Shown: positions 55,792 to 64,000 of the stretch, in pieces
How positions within the stretch are numbered: the stretch's first letter is position 1
How the letters are laid out: each line of letters starts with the position of its first letter
Assembly (NCBI RefSeq): GCF_945901735.1
Contig: NZ_CAMDLM010000017.1
Span: 18,348 to 82,347 of the forward strand
From: Limnohabitans sp. Rim8
GTDB lineage: Bacteria > Pseudomonadota > Gammaproteobacteria > Burkholderiales > Burkholderiaceae_C
DNA: 64,000 bases
Reading direction: 5' to 3'
Translations under genes and position numbers: made by a program
The notes under the pieces: generated by a model
What the model was told of the DNA's origin: nothing
The model's input: the letters and a program-made list of their open reading frames with translations, nothing else
Databases searched by the model: none

Positions 55792-58268
55792 GCGCGCGCA
55801 CGGGGCACGGGTGGTTTTGGGGCCTCGTGGCATGGTGTGCTGGGATCGCGCTGCAGCTGCAGCAACAGTCGCTTTGGGCCTTGTCGGTTTATGCGGCCAT
55901 GGTGTCTTTGGCGTGTGGCGCGGGTTGGTGGGTCCACCGCCAAAAACCGACCTTTGGGGCCAGAACCCTGGTGGCGTGGGGCGTCTTGGTCTGTCTCTCG
56001 TTTGCGCTCACGGGTCTGCATGCGCTGTCGCGGTCGCTGGCCATCGACCCCGCGCTGGAGGGGCAAGACTTGGATGTGGTGGGTGTGGTGCAAGCCATGC
56101 CCCAGCGGCAAGACGTGGGGTGGCGTTTTCGTTTTCGCATCGAGCAGGCCTGGTGGGTTGAAAAATCAGGCCAAAGACAACAGTTGGACTTGGACACCGA
56201 TCTGCCTTCTCAGGTGTATTTGGGGTGGTATGGCCATGAGGGCCACAACGACAGTGGATGGCATTTGTCGGCATTGCCCGAGCCGGTGAAGGCGGGCGAA
56301 CGATGGCGACTGCGTGTTCGGCTGAAAGCGCCGCATGGCCATTTGAACCCCAGGGGCTTTGACTACGAGCTGTGGCTGTGGGAGCAAAACATTCGCGCCA
56401 CCGGGTATGTCCGAACTGGCGTCAAAGACCCGAGCCCTGAGCGGCTGGCCAGCACAGGGCGTCACCCCATAGAAGGCTGGAGGCAGGCGGTTCGGGATCG
56501 TTTACTGACCCATCTGGCCGCGCTGCCCGGGGGGGCGGCGTCTGCCCAGCACAGTGGCGTGGTTGCCGCTTTGGTCACGGGCGATCAGGCGGCCATCGAG
56601 CGAAGCGATTGGGACCTTTTTCGGGCCACCGGGGTGGCCCATTTGATGAGCATTTCAGGTCTGCATGTGACCATGTTTGCCTGGTTGGCTTCGCTGGTCG
56701 TGGCTTGGGGCTGGCGCCGATCGGCGCTTTGGGGGTTTGCTGGGGCCTTGCGGTGGCCCGCCCCGCAGGTGGGGGCGTTGGCAGGGCTGGTGCTGGCGGG
56801 TTTTTATGCCTTGTTCAGCGGTTGGGGGGTGCCCGCGCAGCGCACGATGTGGATGCTGGCGGTGGTGGTGGTGCTCAAACTGTCGGCCCGGCTCTGGCCT
56901 GGGCACTTGGTCTGGGCTTTGGCCGGGGCGGTGGTGCTGACCTGGGACCCTTGGGCCATGTTGCAGCCGGGCTTTTGGCTCAGTTTTGTGGCTGTGGGGA
57001 TTTTGATGGCAACGGGCCAGGTCTGGGAGCCGGGGCAAAAGCCAGAGGGGGCCAGTGCTTGGATGGGACGGGCTGGGGCATTGCTTCGGGAGCAGTGCAT
57101 TGTCACAGTCGCCTTGGCACCGCTGGGCTTGTTGTTTTTTGGGCAGGTTTCTTTGGTGGGCTTGCTCGCCAATTTGCTGGCCATTCCCTGGGTGACTTTT
57201 TTGGTCACGCCATTGGCCATGCTGGGGGTGTTTTGGTCGGGCGCTTGGGAGTTGGCGGTTTGGGCCTTGCAGCCACTGTCGATGGTGCTGACCTGGATGG
57301 CTTCATGGCCCATGTCCTCGGTGTCACTGGCCATGGCGCCTTGGGCGCTGGCTGCATTGGCGCTTCCAGGCGCCGTGGTGCTGGTGCTCAAAGCGCCCTT
57401 GTCTTGGAAGTTGCTTGGCCTGCCGCTGCTGTGGCCCGTTCTTTTTTGGCAAGCGCCCAGGCCTGCCGCGGGTACTTTTGAGTTGCTGGCCGCTGATGTG
57501 GGTCAGGGCAATGCGGTGCTGGTGCGAACCGCTCTGCACAGCTTGCTGTACGACGCAGGGCCGCGTTATTCATCCGAAAGTGATGCAGGGCATCGGGTGT
57601 TGGTGCCCTTGTTGGCCCAATCGGCTGAACGCTTGGATGTGTTGATGCTCAGCCACCGTGACAGCGACCACACGGGTGGTGCAGCCGCCGTGTTGTCGAT
57701 GCCGCCTCAAGCGGCGCTGTGGTCTTCTTTGGAAGATGAGCATGCTTTGCACAGCCTGCGGCCTGGTTGGACGCGCTGCCAAGCCGGGCAATCTTGGGTC
57801 TGGGATGGGGTGCTTTTTGAGATCCTTCATCCGCCTGCGCAAGCCACAGGCATGCCGCTGGACAAAAAAACCAAGCCCAATGCGGTCAGCTGTGTTCTGC
57901 GCATCAGCCACGGCACAGCCTCGGCTTTGTTGGCGGGTGACATTGAGGCCCCGCAAGAGTTGGCCTTGGTGGCGTCTGGCCTTCAGCCCGTCAACCTGCT
58001 CTTGGTGCCACACCATGGCAGCAAAACATCGTCCACTGGCCCATTCATCGAAGCCTTGAAGCCCCAAGTGGCCGTGGTTCAAGCCGGCTACCGCAACCGC
58101 TACGGCCATCCGGCAGAGCCTGTAGTTCAGCGTTACAGGGCGTTGGGCATAAAGCTGGTTGAAAACACCCGCTGCGGCGCTGCGCGCTGGGTCAGCTCAA
58201 AACCCGAAGCGGTGCACTGTGAAAGGGATTGGGCTCGGCGGTATTGGCACCACACCGTGCCTCCCTGA
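55758..58268 (+). CDS. comEC: ComEC/Rec2 DNA-uptake channel protein
   Basis: Inner-membrane channel that passes single-stranded DNA into the cytoplasm during natural transformation. The 836 residues comprise N-terminal helices, a soluble DUF4131-like domain (80-220), the competence membrane domain with GVAHLMSISGLHVTMFAWL near residue 295 and about eight further helices, and a C-terminal metallo-beta-lactamase-like domain with LMLSHRDSDHTGGAAAV near 630 and LLVPHHGSK near 755. All three parts are intact, so competence is possible. The start may be ATG 55758 or ATG 55788, the latter overlapping a short leader frame. Convergent with xth. Confidence 0.92.
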   Translation: MPKLHAPGLSMSARTGHGWFWGLVAWCAGIALQLQQQSLWALSVYAAMVSLACGAGWWVHRQKPTFGARTLVAWGVLVCLSFALTGLHALSRSLAIDPALEGQDLDVVGVVQAMPQRQDVGWRFRFRIEQAWWVEKSGQRQQLDLDTDLPSQVYLGWYGHEGHNDSGWHLSALPEPVKAGERWRLRVRLKAPHGHLNPRGFDYELWLWEQNIRATGYVRTGVKDPSPERLASTGRHPIEGWRQAVRDRLLTHLAALPGGAASAQHSGVVAALVTGDQAAIERSDWDLFRATGVAHLMSISGLHVTMFAWLASLVVAWGWRRSALWGFAGALRWPAPQVGALAGLVLAGFYALFSGWGVPAQRTMWMLAVVVVLKLSARLWPGHLVWALAGAVVLTWDPWAMLQPGFWLSFVAVGILMATGQVWEPGQKPEGASAWMGRAGALLREQCIVTVALAPLGLLFFGQVSLVGLLANLLAIPWVTFLVTPLAMLGVFWSGAWELAVWALQPLSMVLTWMASWPMSSVSLAMAPWALAALALPGAVVLVLKAPLSWKLLGLPLLWPVLFWQAPRPAAGTFELLAADVGQGNAVLVRTALHSLLYDAGPRYSSESDAGHRVLVPLLAQSAERLDVLMLSHRDSDHTGGAAAVLSMPPQAALWSSLEDEHALHSLRPGWTRCQAGQSWVWDGVLFEILHPPAQATGMPLDKKTKPNAVSCVLRISHGTASALLAGDIEAPQELALVASGLQPVNLLLVPHHGSKTSSTGPFIEALKPQVAVVQAGYRNRYGHPAEPVVQRYRALGIKLVENTRCGAARWVSSKPEAVHCERDWARRYWHHTVPP

Positions 58269-58305
58269 TCCGAGGCAAGGGGCCCTGATCCTGATGGTCA
58301 GCAGC

Positions 58306-59088
58306 TCAGGCGGACAGCGTCAGCACCACAGGCGTGTGGTCGCTGGGTCGCTCGTTTTTGCGGGGGGTGCGGTCGATCACGCAGGCGCTGGCGCGTGCTG
58401 TGAGGGCTTGCGAAATCAAGATGTGGTCGATGCGCAGGCCCCGGTTGCGGCGAAAGCCAAACTCGCGGTAGTCCCACCAGCTGTAGCTTTTCTCTGGCTG
58501 CTCAAACAGCCTGAAGCTGTCGGCCAGGCCCAAATCGGTCAGGGCTTGCAGCTTTTCACGTTCGGCCACGGTGCAGTGGATGGTGCCCGCCAGGCCCACC
58601 GGGTCCCACATGTCGAGTTCGTCAAAGGTGATGTTGAAGTCGCCCGTGAGCACGAGGATCGGGTGCTTTTGCATCTCGCTTTGCACCCAGTCGCGCAGGG
58701 CATCCAGCCAGCGCATTTTGTAGACAAACTTGTCGCTGTCCGGTGCTTGGCCATTCGGGAAATAAGCGCCGATCACCCGCACCGTGCCCCCCGCCTCATC
58801 GGGGTAGGTGGCGGCGATCACACGGGACATGTCGTCTTCAAAGCCAGGGATGTTTTTCACCACATCGCTGCCTGCCGCCTTGGAGATCAGCGCCACGCCG
58901 TTGTAGGTTTTTTGGCCAAACCACTGGGCTTGGTAACCCGCCTCGGTGAAAGCTGCCACAGGGAATTTGTCGTCCGTGAGCTTGAGTTCTTGTAAAGCCA
59001 GCACCTCGGTCGGGTTGGCGGCCAGCCAGTCCAGCACTTGCGGCAGACGCACGGACAAGGAGTTCACATTCCAGGTGGCAATTTTCAT
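58306..59088 (-). CDS. xth: Exodeoxyribonuclease III
   Basis: AP endonuclease/3'-5' exonuclease of base-excision repair, 260 residues. Motifs of the exonuclease III family: MKIATWNVNSLSVRLPQVLDW, the metal Glu in LALQELKLTDDKFP, GVALISK, VLTGDFNITFDELD and the closing DHILIS ... PSDHTPVVLTL with the catalytic Asp-His. The ATG at 59088 starts the conserved MKIATWN and overlaps the folA stop by four bases, linking repair with the folA-thyA pair. Confidence 0.95.
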   Translation of the reverse strand: MKIATWNVNSLSVRLPQVLDWLAANPTEVLALQELKLTDDKFPVAAFTEAGYQAQWFGQKTYNGVALISKAAGSDVVKNIPGFEDDMSRVIAATYPDEAGGTVRVIGAYFPNGQAPDSDKFVYKMRWLDALRDWVQSEMQKHPILVLTGDFNITFDELDMWDPVGLAGTIHCTVAEREKLQALTDLGLADSFRLFEQPEKSYSWWDYREFGFRRNRGLRIDHILISQALTARASACVIDRTPRKNERPSDHTPVVLTLSA

Positions 59089-59579
59089 GGCTTGATGTTG
59101 TGTTGGTAGGTGACGAAAGCAAAGCCCAAGCCGCTCGTCGTGGTGTGCTGTTCGCGTTGAACCTCTTGCCACTGGGCGCCCAGTTCGGGCGCGAAGGCGT
59201 CGCCTTCAAAGTCTGCATCGATCTCGGTCACCACTGCCGTACAGGCCAAGGGCTCGGCTTGGCGGTAAATCTCGGCACCGCCCATGATCCATGCATCGGG
59301 CACATCGCTGCACAGGCGCATGGCGTCTCCAATCGATGCTGCACGCAGTGCGCCATCGGAACGCCAGTCGCTTCGGCGTGTGACGACGATGTTCAATCGC
59401 CCTGGCAGCGGTCGAAAACGCGAAGGCAGCGAGTCCCAAGTCTTGCGGCCCATGATGACCGGCTGACCGAGCGTGACGCGCTTGAAGTGCGCCAAGTCCT
59501 CGGGCAGGTGCCAGGGCATTTGGTTGTCTTTGCCGATCACGCCGTTGCGGGCTCGGGCATAAATGAGGTGCAGCTTCAT
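59085..59579 (-). CDS. folA: Dihydrofolate reductase
   Basis: Reduces dihydrofolate produced by ThyA back to tetrahydrofolate. The 164 residues contain HLIYARARNGVIGKDNQMPWHLPEDLAHFK with the catalytic Asp in the LPEDL segment, PVIMGRKTWDSLP, IVVTRRSDW and AWIMGGAEIYRQAEPLA, all typical of bacterial DHFR. It starts at the last base of thyA and ends inside xth, so the order is thyA-folA-xth with overlaps throughout. The pairing with thyA is classic. Confidence 0.96.
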   Translation of the reverse strand: MKLHLIYARARNGVIGKDNQMPWHLPEDLAHFKRVTLGQPVIMGRKTWDSLPSRFRPLPGRLNIVVTRRSDWRSDGALRAASIGDAMRLCSDVPDAWIMGGAEIYRQAEPLACTAVVTEIDADFEGDAFAPELGAQWQEVQREQHTTTSGLGFAFVTYQHNIKP

Positions 59580-60418
59580 CAGACCGCGACAGGGGCCTTG
59601 ATGGCCGGGTGGCATTCGTAACCCAGCACTTCGAAATCCTCGAATTCGTAATCCAGTATCGACGAGGGCTTGCGTTGGATGTTGAGCGTCGGGTAGGCCA
59701 TGGGGGTACGGTTCAGCTGCAACTCAACCTGTTCGTGGTGGTTGCTGTAGATGTGGCAATCGCCGCCGGTCCAGATGAAGTCACCCACGTCCATGTCGCA
59801 CTGCTGCGCCACCATGTGCGTCAGCAACGCATAGCTGGCGATGTTGAAGGGCACGCCCAAAAAGATGTCGGCGCTGCGCTGGTACAGCTGGCAGCTGAGT
59901 TTGGCTTTTTCGCCGGGGTTTTGCGCAGGGGCCACATAAAACTGGAAGAACGCATGACAAGGCATGAGCGCCATTTGGTCCAGTTCGGCCACGTTCCAAG
60001 CGCTCACGATGATGCGGCGCGAATTGGGGTTGTTTTTGAGCGTGTCCATGACCTGCTGAATCTGGTCGATGTGACCACCGCCGGGCGTGGGCCAGCTGCG
60101 CCATTGCACGCCATAAACCGGACCCAGCGACCCGTCTTCGCGGGCCCATTCGTCCCAGATGGTGCAGCCACGTTCTTGCAGCCATTTCACATTGCTGTCG
60201 CCGCGCAAAAACCACAGCAGCTCCACGATGATGGCGCGCAAAAACACCTTTTTGGTGGTGACCAGCGGAAAGCCCTCGTTCAAATTAAACCGCATTTGGT
60301 GGCCAAACACGCTGCGCGTGCCGGTACCGGTGCGGTCACCTTTTTGTACGCCCGTCGTGTAAACGTGGCGCATGAAGTCTTCGTATTGGCTGCGAATGGG
60401 GTGGGTAGGGGTGTTCAT
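59579..60418 (-). CDS. thyA: Thymidylate synthase
   Basis: Makes dTMP from dUMP using methylene-tetrahydrofolate. The 279 residues include the N-terminal [32 protein letters not shown], the nucleophile Cys154 in [12 protein letters not shown], and the phosphate- and folate-binding [16 protein letters not shown]. The ATG at 60418 was chosen for normal family length. Classical ThyA, not the flavin-dependent ThyX. The order thyA-folA-xth forms a nucleotide-synthesis/repair unit; dut, which supplies dUMP, is elsewhere in the window. Confidence 0.97.
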   Translation of the reverse strand: MNTPTHPIRSQYEDFMRHVYTTGVQKGDRTGTGTRSVFGHQMRFNLNEGFPLVTTKKVFLRAIIVELLWFLRGDSNVKWLQERGCTIWDEWAREDGSLGPVYGVQWRSWPTPGGGHIDQIQQVMDTLKNNPNSRRIIVSAWNVAELDQMALMPCHAFFQFYVAPAQNPGEKAKLSCQLYQRSADIFLGVPFNIASYALLTHMVAQQCDMDVGDFIWTGGDCHIYSNHHEQVELQLNRTPMAYPTLNIQRKPSSILDYEFEDFEVLGYECHPAIKAPVAV

Positions 60419-60489
60419 GACCGTTGAGTTTAAGGCACGAATAAGCGCTATGCTTAAGGCTTGATTGCATTGATTTTGAAGGTCCAAAC

Positions 60490-61296
60490 ATGGCTTTTTT
60501 TCGTCTTGGTTTTATTGAATGCTTGTGCTTAGGCGCCGGTTTTTTGCTGTCTTTTGCCGTACAGGCCGCCGACACCCCTGTGGCCGTGGTCAACGGTGTG
60601 TCGATTGCTGCACGCTTGATGGACCGCAACGTCCAGGCCAATGTGGCCCAGGGCCAAAAAGACACGCCCGAGTTGCGTACCGCGCTCAAGCAAGAGCTGG
60701 TGGCGCGTGAGTTGATGGCCCAAGAGGCGCAAAAGCGGGGCCTGGACAAGTTGCCCGCCACGCAAGACGCATTGACTGCGATGCGCCAAAACCTGCTGAT
60801 TGACTTGGTGTTGAACGACGAGTTCACCAAAAACCTGATTGCCGAAGCCGAGCTCAAAGCCGAGTACGAGCGCCAGGTCCAGGCCTTGAAGTCTGCGGGA
60901 GATTTGCAGCAGTACCAAATTTCGACCATCGTGGTGTCGTCAGAGGCCGATGCACGCACAGTGATGACGGCGGTGCGTGGCGGTCAGGCGTTTGACGCCT
61001 TGGCCAAGACCCGGTCGATGGATCCGAGCAAAGACAAGGGGGGTGAGCTGGGCTGGTTCTTGCCCGACCAGATCGCGCCCGCCATCTCCAATGTGGTGGT
61101 CAACCTGGCCCCGGGCGCGGTGTCGGCCGCCCCGATCCAGGTCGGTCCTTACTGGCATGTGGTCAAACTGACCGCCAAGCGCCCTTACCAGGTGCCCGGC
61201 TTTGACGAGAGCAAAAACCTGGTGCAAGCCGCCGTGGTGCAAAACCGCCGGGCTGCTTTGCTCAAAAAACTGACCGACGCGGCGGTGGTGAAGTGA
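60490..61296 (+). CDS. Parvulin-type peptidyl-prolyl isomerase, periplasmic
   Basis: A 268-residue exported chaperone of the PrsA/SurA/PpiC type. A Sec signal (cleaved near AVQAAD) is followed by a helical N-terminal chaperone part (residues 30-135: [31 protein letters not shown]) and a parvulin domain (about 140-240: [49 protein letters not shown]). It resembles the single-parvulin PpiC/CBF-2 proteins of Burkholderiales and probably folds outer-membrane or secreted proteins in the periplasm. Divergent from thyA over 71 bases. Confidence 0.9.
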   Translation: MAFFRLGFIECLCLGAGFLLSFAVQAADTPVAVVNGVSIAARLMDRNVQANVAQGQKDTPELRTALKQELVARELMAQEAQKRGLDKLPATQDALTAMRQNLLIDLVLNDEFTKNLIAEAELKAEYERQVQALKSAGDLQQYQISTIVVSSEADARTVMTAVRGGQAFDALAKTRSMDPSKDKGGELGWFLPDQIAPAISNVVVNLAPGAVSAAPIQVGPYWHVVKLTAKRPYQVPGFDESKNLVQAAVVQNRRAALLKKLTDAAVVK

Positions 61297-61314
61297 TGGC
61301 TGAAGCTGGGCACT

Positions 61315-62757
61315 TCAGCCCAGCACCCGCCCTGGATTGAGCAGGTTCTGAGGGTCAAGCGCTTTTTTCACGGCCCGCATCATGGCGAGAGCCGTGGGGT
61401 CTTTGTACAGCGGCAGCTTGTTCACTTTTTGCTCGCCCACGCCGTGTTCGGCGCTGATCGAGCCGCCAAAGCGTTTGACCTGGTCGAACACCAGGGTGTT
61501 GATCTTGTCTTCACATTCGCGCAAAAAAGCTTTTTCATCGGCGCCTTCGGGCGCCTGCACGTTGTAGTGCAGGTTGCCGTCGCCCAAGTGCCCGAAGTCC
61601 ACCATGCGCACACCAGGTACCTCCAGCGCCAGCAAGGCATCGGTTTCGGCCACAAAGGCCGGGATGAGAGAGACCGGAATGCTGATGTCGTGTTTGATGT
61701 TCAGGCCCTCTTGCACCTGGGCCAGGGTGATGCTTTCGCGGATGTGCCACAGCCCTTTGGCTTGCGTCAGGTTTTCGGCGACCACGGCATCGGTCACGCA
61801 GCCGGCTTCTAGGGCAGCTTCGAGCAGGGCTTCAAACTGTCCCCGAGCGTGGCTTTCGCTTTCGCTGTCGGAGTTTTCCAACAGCACGCACCAAGGCGTT
61901 TCTTGCCACAAGGGCACACGCAGCTGCGGGTAGTGTTTGTCGACCAAGCTCAACGCGAACTGGCCCATGACCTCAAAGCCTGTCAGGCCTGGCCCCAGGC
62001 GCTGGTGCGCCAGACCCAGCAGCTGCACGGCCGCTTCCATGCTGGGCACGGCGGCCCAAGCGGTCAACTGCGCCGCGGGTTGGGGGTACAGCTTCATCGT
62101 GGCGGCGGTGATGATGCCCAGCGTGCCTTCGCTGCCGATCATCAGGTTGCGCAGGTCGTAGCCTGTGTTGTCCTTGCGCAGCCCGGTCAGGCCGTGCCAG
62201 ACCTTGCCTTGTGCGGTGACGACTTCCAAGCCCAGGCACAGCTCGCGGGTGTTACCGTAGCGTACGACTTGCGTGCCGCCCGCGTTGGTGCCCAGGTTGC
62301 CGCCGATGGTGCAGCTGCCCTCGGCGCCCAGGCTCAAGGGGAACAAAAAACCGGCGTTTCCAGCGGCGGTCTGCAGGTTTTGCAGCACACAACCGGCTTC
62401 CACGGTGATGGTCAGGTTGGCCGGGTCGATGGCGCGCACGGCGTTCATGCGCGTCATGCTCAGCACGATCTGGTTGCCCGAGCCGTTGGGCACGCCGCCC
62501 ACCACCAGACCCGTGTTGCCGCCTTGGGGCACGATGGGCGTACTGGCCGCCGCGCAGGCTTTGACCACGGCGGCCACTTCTTGCGTGTTGCCGGGGCGAA
62601 CCACGGCAAGCGCTCGACCCTTGACGCGTTTGCGCCAGTCTTGCTCCCAGGGGCTCAGGTCAGCGCCGGGGTCGGCGTGGGTGAGCACGTTGGCATGACC
62701 ACAAAGGGCGCGCAGTTGCGCGATCAGGGCGGTTTGGGAAGGGGTCAGATCGGTCAT
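61315..62757 (-). CDS. FAD-linked D-2-hydroxyacid dehydrogenase (GlcD/D2HGDH-like)
   Basis: A 480-residue flavoprotein of the FAD_binding_4/FAD-oxidase C family. FAD-binding part: VVRPGNTQEVAAVVKACA, PQGGNTGLVVGG, PLSLGAEGSCTIGGNLGTNAGG (shown by its parts AEGSCTIGG and GTNAGG), VRYGNTREL and IGSEGTLGIITAATMK. C-terminal oxidase part: VDFGHLGDGNLHYNV with metal His and ISAEHGVGEQK. Close relatives oxidise D-lactate, glycolate or D-2-hydroxyglutarate; there is no glcE/glcF next to it, which favours a stand-alone D-2-hydroxyglutarate or D-lactate enzyme. The ATG at 62757 was preferred to GTG three codons earlier. Confidence 0.88.
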   Translation of the reverse strand: MTDLTPSQTALIAQLRALCGHANVLTHADPGADLSPWEQDWRKRVKGRALAVVRPGNTQEVAAVVKACAAASTPIVPQGGNTGLVVGGVPNGSGNQIVLSMTRMNAVRAIDPANLTITVEAGCVLQNLQTAAGNAGFLFPLSLGAEGSCTIGGNLGTNAGGTQVVRYGNTRELCLGLEVVTAQGKVWHGLTGLRKDNTGYDLRNLMIGSEGTLGIITAATMKLYPQPAAQLTAWAAVPSMEAAVQLLGLAHQRLGPGLTGFEVMGQFALSLVDKHYPQLRVPLWQETPWCVLLENSDSESESHARGQFEALLEAALEAGCVTDAVVAENLTQAKGLWHIRESITLAQVQEGLNIKHDISIPVSLIPAFVAETDALLALEVPGVRMVDFGHLGDGNLHYNVQAPEGADEKAFLRECEDKINTLVFDQVKRFGGSISAEHGVGEQKVNKLPLYKDPTALAMMRAVKKALDPQNLLNPGRVLG

Positions 62758-62796
62758 GGCAGTCACAAGTGAGTAGACAGGCTGTGGCGGTGCCGC

Positions 62797-63228
62797 TCAG
62801 TCGCGGGGCACAGGCACAAAGTTGCCCGTGGCTTTGGCGGCCTTGAAGCGGATGCGCACATGCAGCGCGCACGCCACAAACAAGGTGGTGCACAGCAAGG
62901 TTTGCAGCGCGGCCAGCCCTGAGGACGGCCAGGCATCACCCCAGGCGCGCACCACGCCCTCGGTGAAATACAGCCACACCAAAAGGCTGACCCAACGGTA
63001 GGTGTACATGCGGTTTTTCAGCAAACCTGCCACTGGGATGCACAAGGGCAGCACTTTGATGGCCCACCAGCTGCCCCCCTCGCGTAAAGGGGCCAGCAAG
63101 ATTTCCCAAGCCAGGCCCAGCACGATCAGGCCCAGCAAGCTGCCCACGGCCAACCAACGCGTCATGTCCAGGCCCGCTGGGGCTGTTTCTTGGGGGGGGA
63201 GGGGGGAGATTTCGGGGTTCGGATTCAT
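62797..63228 (-). CDS. DUF2069 inner-membrane protein
   Basis: A 143-residue protein with four hydrophobic segments: WLAVGSLLGLIVLGLAWEIL, WWAIKVLPLCIPVAGLL, YTYRWVSLLVWLYFTEGVVR and a last helix near ALQTLLCTTLFVACALHV. The core motif KVLPL ... GLLKNRMYTYRW ... YFTEGVVRA is diagnostic of DUF2069. Function unknown. It starts at 63228, 21 bases from the divergent YihY gene, so the promoters must overlap coding DNA or each other. The FAD dehydrogenase gene follows, 39 bases after its stop. Confidence 0.88.
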   Translation of the reverse strand: MNPNPEISPLPPQETAPAGLDMTRWLAVGSLLGLIVLGLAWEILLAPLREGGSWWAIKVLPLCIPVAGLLKNRMYTYRWVSLLVWLYFTEGVVRAWGDAWPSSGLAALQTLLCTTLFVACALHVRIRFKAAKATGNFVPVPRD

Positions 63229-63249
63229 TGCGATGGCATCATACCGGGC

Positions 63250-64000
63250 ATGCAAACAACCTTGTCCAAGACCGGCCTGCGCGAACACACCCGTTTGTGG
63301 TGGCAAGAGCTGTCGGATTTTCCCTGGCGACAAATGGGCGGCGTTTTGGCCGAACGCTTTCGCGACGCGCGTTTGGGGCTCAGTGCCAGTTCGCTCACCT
63401 TCACCACCGTGTTGGCCTTGGTGCCCTTGTTTGCGCTGGGTTTGGCGGTCTTTTCAGCCTTTCCCATGTTTGGCAAGTTCCAAGACATGATCCAGCGCTG
63501 GCTGATCGAAAGTCTGGTGCCCGAAAGCATTGCCCGGCAGGTGCTCAGTTACCTGACCCAGTTTTCGCGCAAAGCCAGCCGTCTGGGCACAGCGGGTCTG
63601 GCGGCGGTGCTTTTGTCAGCGGTTTTTCTGATGGTGACGATCGAGCGTACTTTGGGGCAGATCTGGCGGGTGCAGCGGCAGCGGCCCTTGCCGCAAAAGG
63701 TGTTGCTGTATTGGTCGTCCATCACGCTGGGGCCTTTGCTGCTGGGGGCGAGTCTGGCCATCAGCTCGTATGTGGTCACGGCGTCGCGGGATGTGGTCAA
63801 TGTGCTGCCCGGCTCGGTGCGCTGGGTGCTCGACAGTTTTGAATTTTTGCTGCTGACCGCTTGTGTGAGTGGCTTGTATTTTTATGTGCCCTACACCCGG
63901 GTGCGTTGGCGACATGCCATCACCGCCGGTTTTTTGGTGGCCGCGTCGCTCGAGTTGGCCAAAAAAGGCATGGCCTTTTATCTGCTGGAAGTGCCCACCT
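63250..64000 (+). CDS. YihY/BrkB (UPF0761) family membrane protein, 5' part (cut by window edge)
   Basis: The frame runs from ATG 63250 without a stop to the window end, giving 250 residues. The N-terminus is amphipathic (LRTHTRLWW-type, WQELSDFPWRQMGGVLAERF), followed by the family hallmark LGLSASSLTFTTVLALVPLF and several helices: LGTAGLAAVLLSAVFLMVTIE, RTLGQIWRVQ, KVLLYWSSITLGPLLLGASL and YVPYTRVRWRHAITAGFLVA. These match the YihY/virulence-factor-BrkB family, once misnamed RNase BN. Function is undefined. The rest of the gene lies beyond the window. Confidence 0.9.
   Translation, partial: MQTTLSKTGLREHTRLWWQELSDFPWRQMGGVLAERFRDARLGLSASSLTFTTVLALVPLFALGLAVFSAFPMFGKFQDMIQRWLIESLVPESIARQVLSYLTQFSRKASRLGTAGLAAVLLSAVFLMVTIERTLGQIWRVQRQRPLPQKVLLYWSSITLGPLLLGASLAISSYVVTASRDVVNVLPGSVRWVLDSFEFLLLTACVSGLYFYVPYTRVRWRHAITAGFLVAASLELAKKGMAFYLLEVPT

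Overview
This 64 kb window is chromosomal DNA of a betaproteobacterium of the order Burkholderiales, most probably family Comamonadaceae (Limnohabitans, Rhodoferax, Curvibacter and similar genera). I base this on gene orders typical of the group (tolB-pal-cpoB; smc-zipA-ligA; pyrG-kdsA-DUF1330-eno-ftsB; dapA-bamC), on a tripartite-tricarboxylate (Bug) solute-binding protein next to a CoA-transferase, and on GC-rich, tightly packed genes. The assignment is an inference from family knowledge, not from a database search. No rRNA, CRISPR array, intact insertion sequence or prophage is visible. The only RNA gene seen is a tRNA-Lys.

Layout. 0-7.2 kb: end of RNase G, the lipid A flippase MsbA, the Tol-Pal genes tolB-pal-cpoB, a YeeE/YedE sulfur-compound permease and the tRNA dehydratase TcdA. 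7.3-13.2 kb: tRNA-Lys, an AT-rich gene-free stretch, then an accessory six-gene operon (IclR regulator, cupin protein, CaiB CoA-transferase, Bug receptor, acyl-CoA dehydrogenase, MaoC-like hot-dog protein) that looks like a CoA-thioester catabolic pathway for an unknown carboxylic acid. 13.4-26.5 kb: housekeeping genes for an ABC-F ATPase, PrmB, DapE, DapC, SMC, ZipA, LigA and SerB. 26.6-35.0 kb: a second accessory block with an orphan FixJ-like response regulator, a divergent PAS-AAA+ sigma-54 activator, then a branched-chain-type ABC importer (binding protein, LivG, LivF, LivH, LivM) and a coupled alpha/beta hydrolase. A good sigma-54 promoter and an enhancer-like dyad lie between activator and importer, and a long palindromic repeat separates the binding-protein gene from the ATPase genes.

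35.0-48.3 kb: a P-loop NadR-like protein, FtsB, enolase, a DUF1330 protein, KdsA, CTP synthase, CoaBC, dUTPase, an FKBP-type isomerase, a ribosomal oxygenase, a small Ala/Pro-rich lipoprotein, BamC, DapA, a methyltransferase, a 39-residue membrane microprotein and an MFS transporter. 48.4-54.4 kb: parE and parC (topoisomerase IV), split by about 1.5 kb carrying a VapBC-type toxin-antitoxin pair and a shortened Bro-N protein. 54.5-64 kb: DUF1993 and RidA proteins, ComEC, exonuclease III, DHFR and thymidylate synthase (overlapping), a parvulin isomerase, a GlcD-type FAD oxidase, a DUF2069 membrane protein and the start of a YihY/BrkB-family membrane protein.

The regions most worth attention are the self-contained sigma-54 uptake system (26.6-35.0 kb), the acyl-CoA operon whose dehydrogenase and hot-dog protein lack the usual catalytic signatures (7.8-13.2 kb), and the toxin-antitoxin/Bro-N cargo lodged between the two essential topoisomerase IV genes (50.5-51.9 kb). 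I found no system that I can call undescribed with confidence; these are the best candidates.
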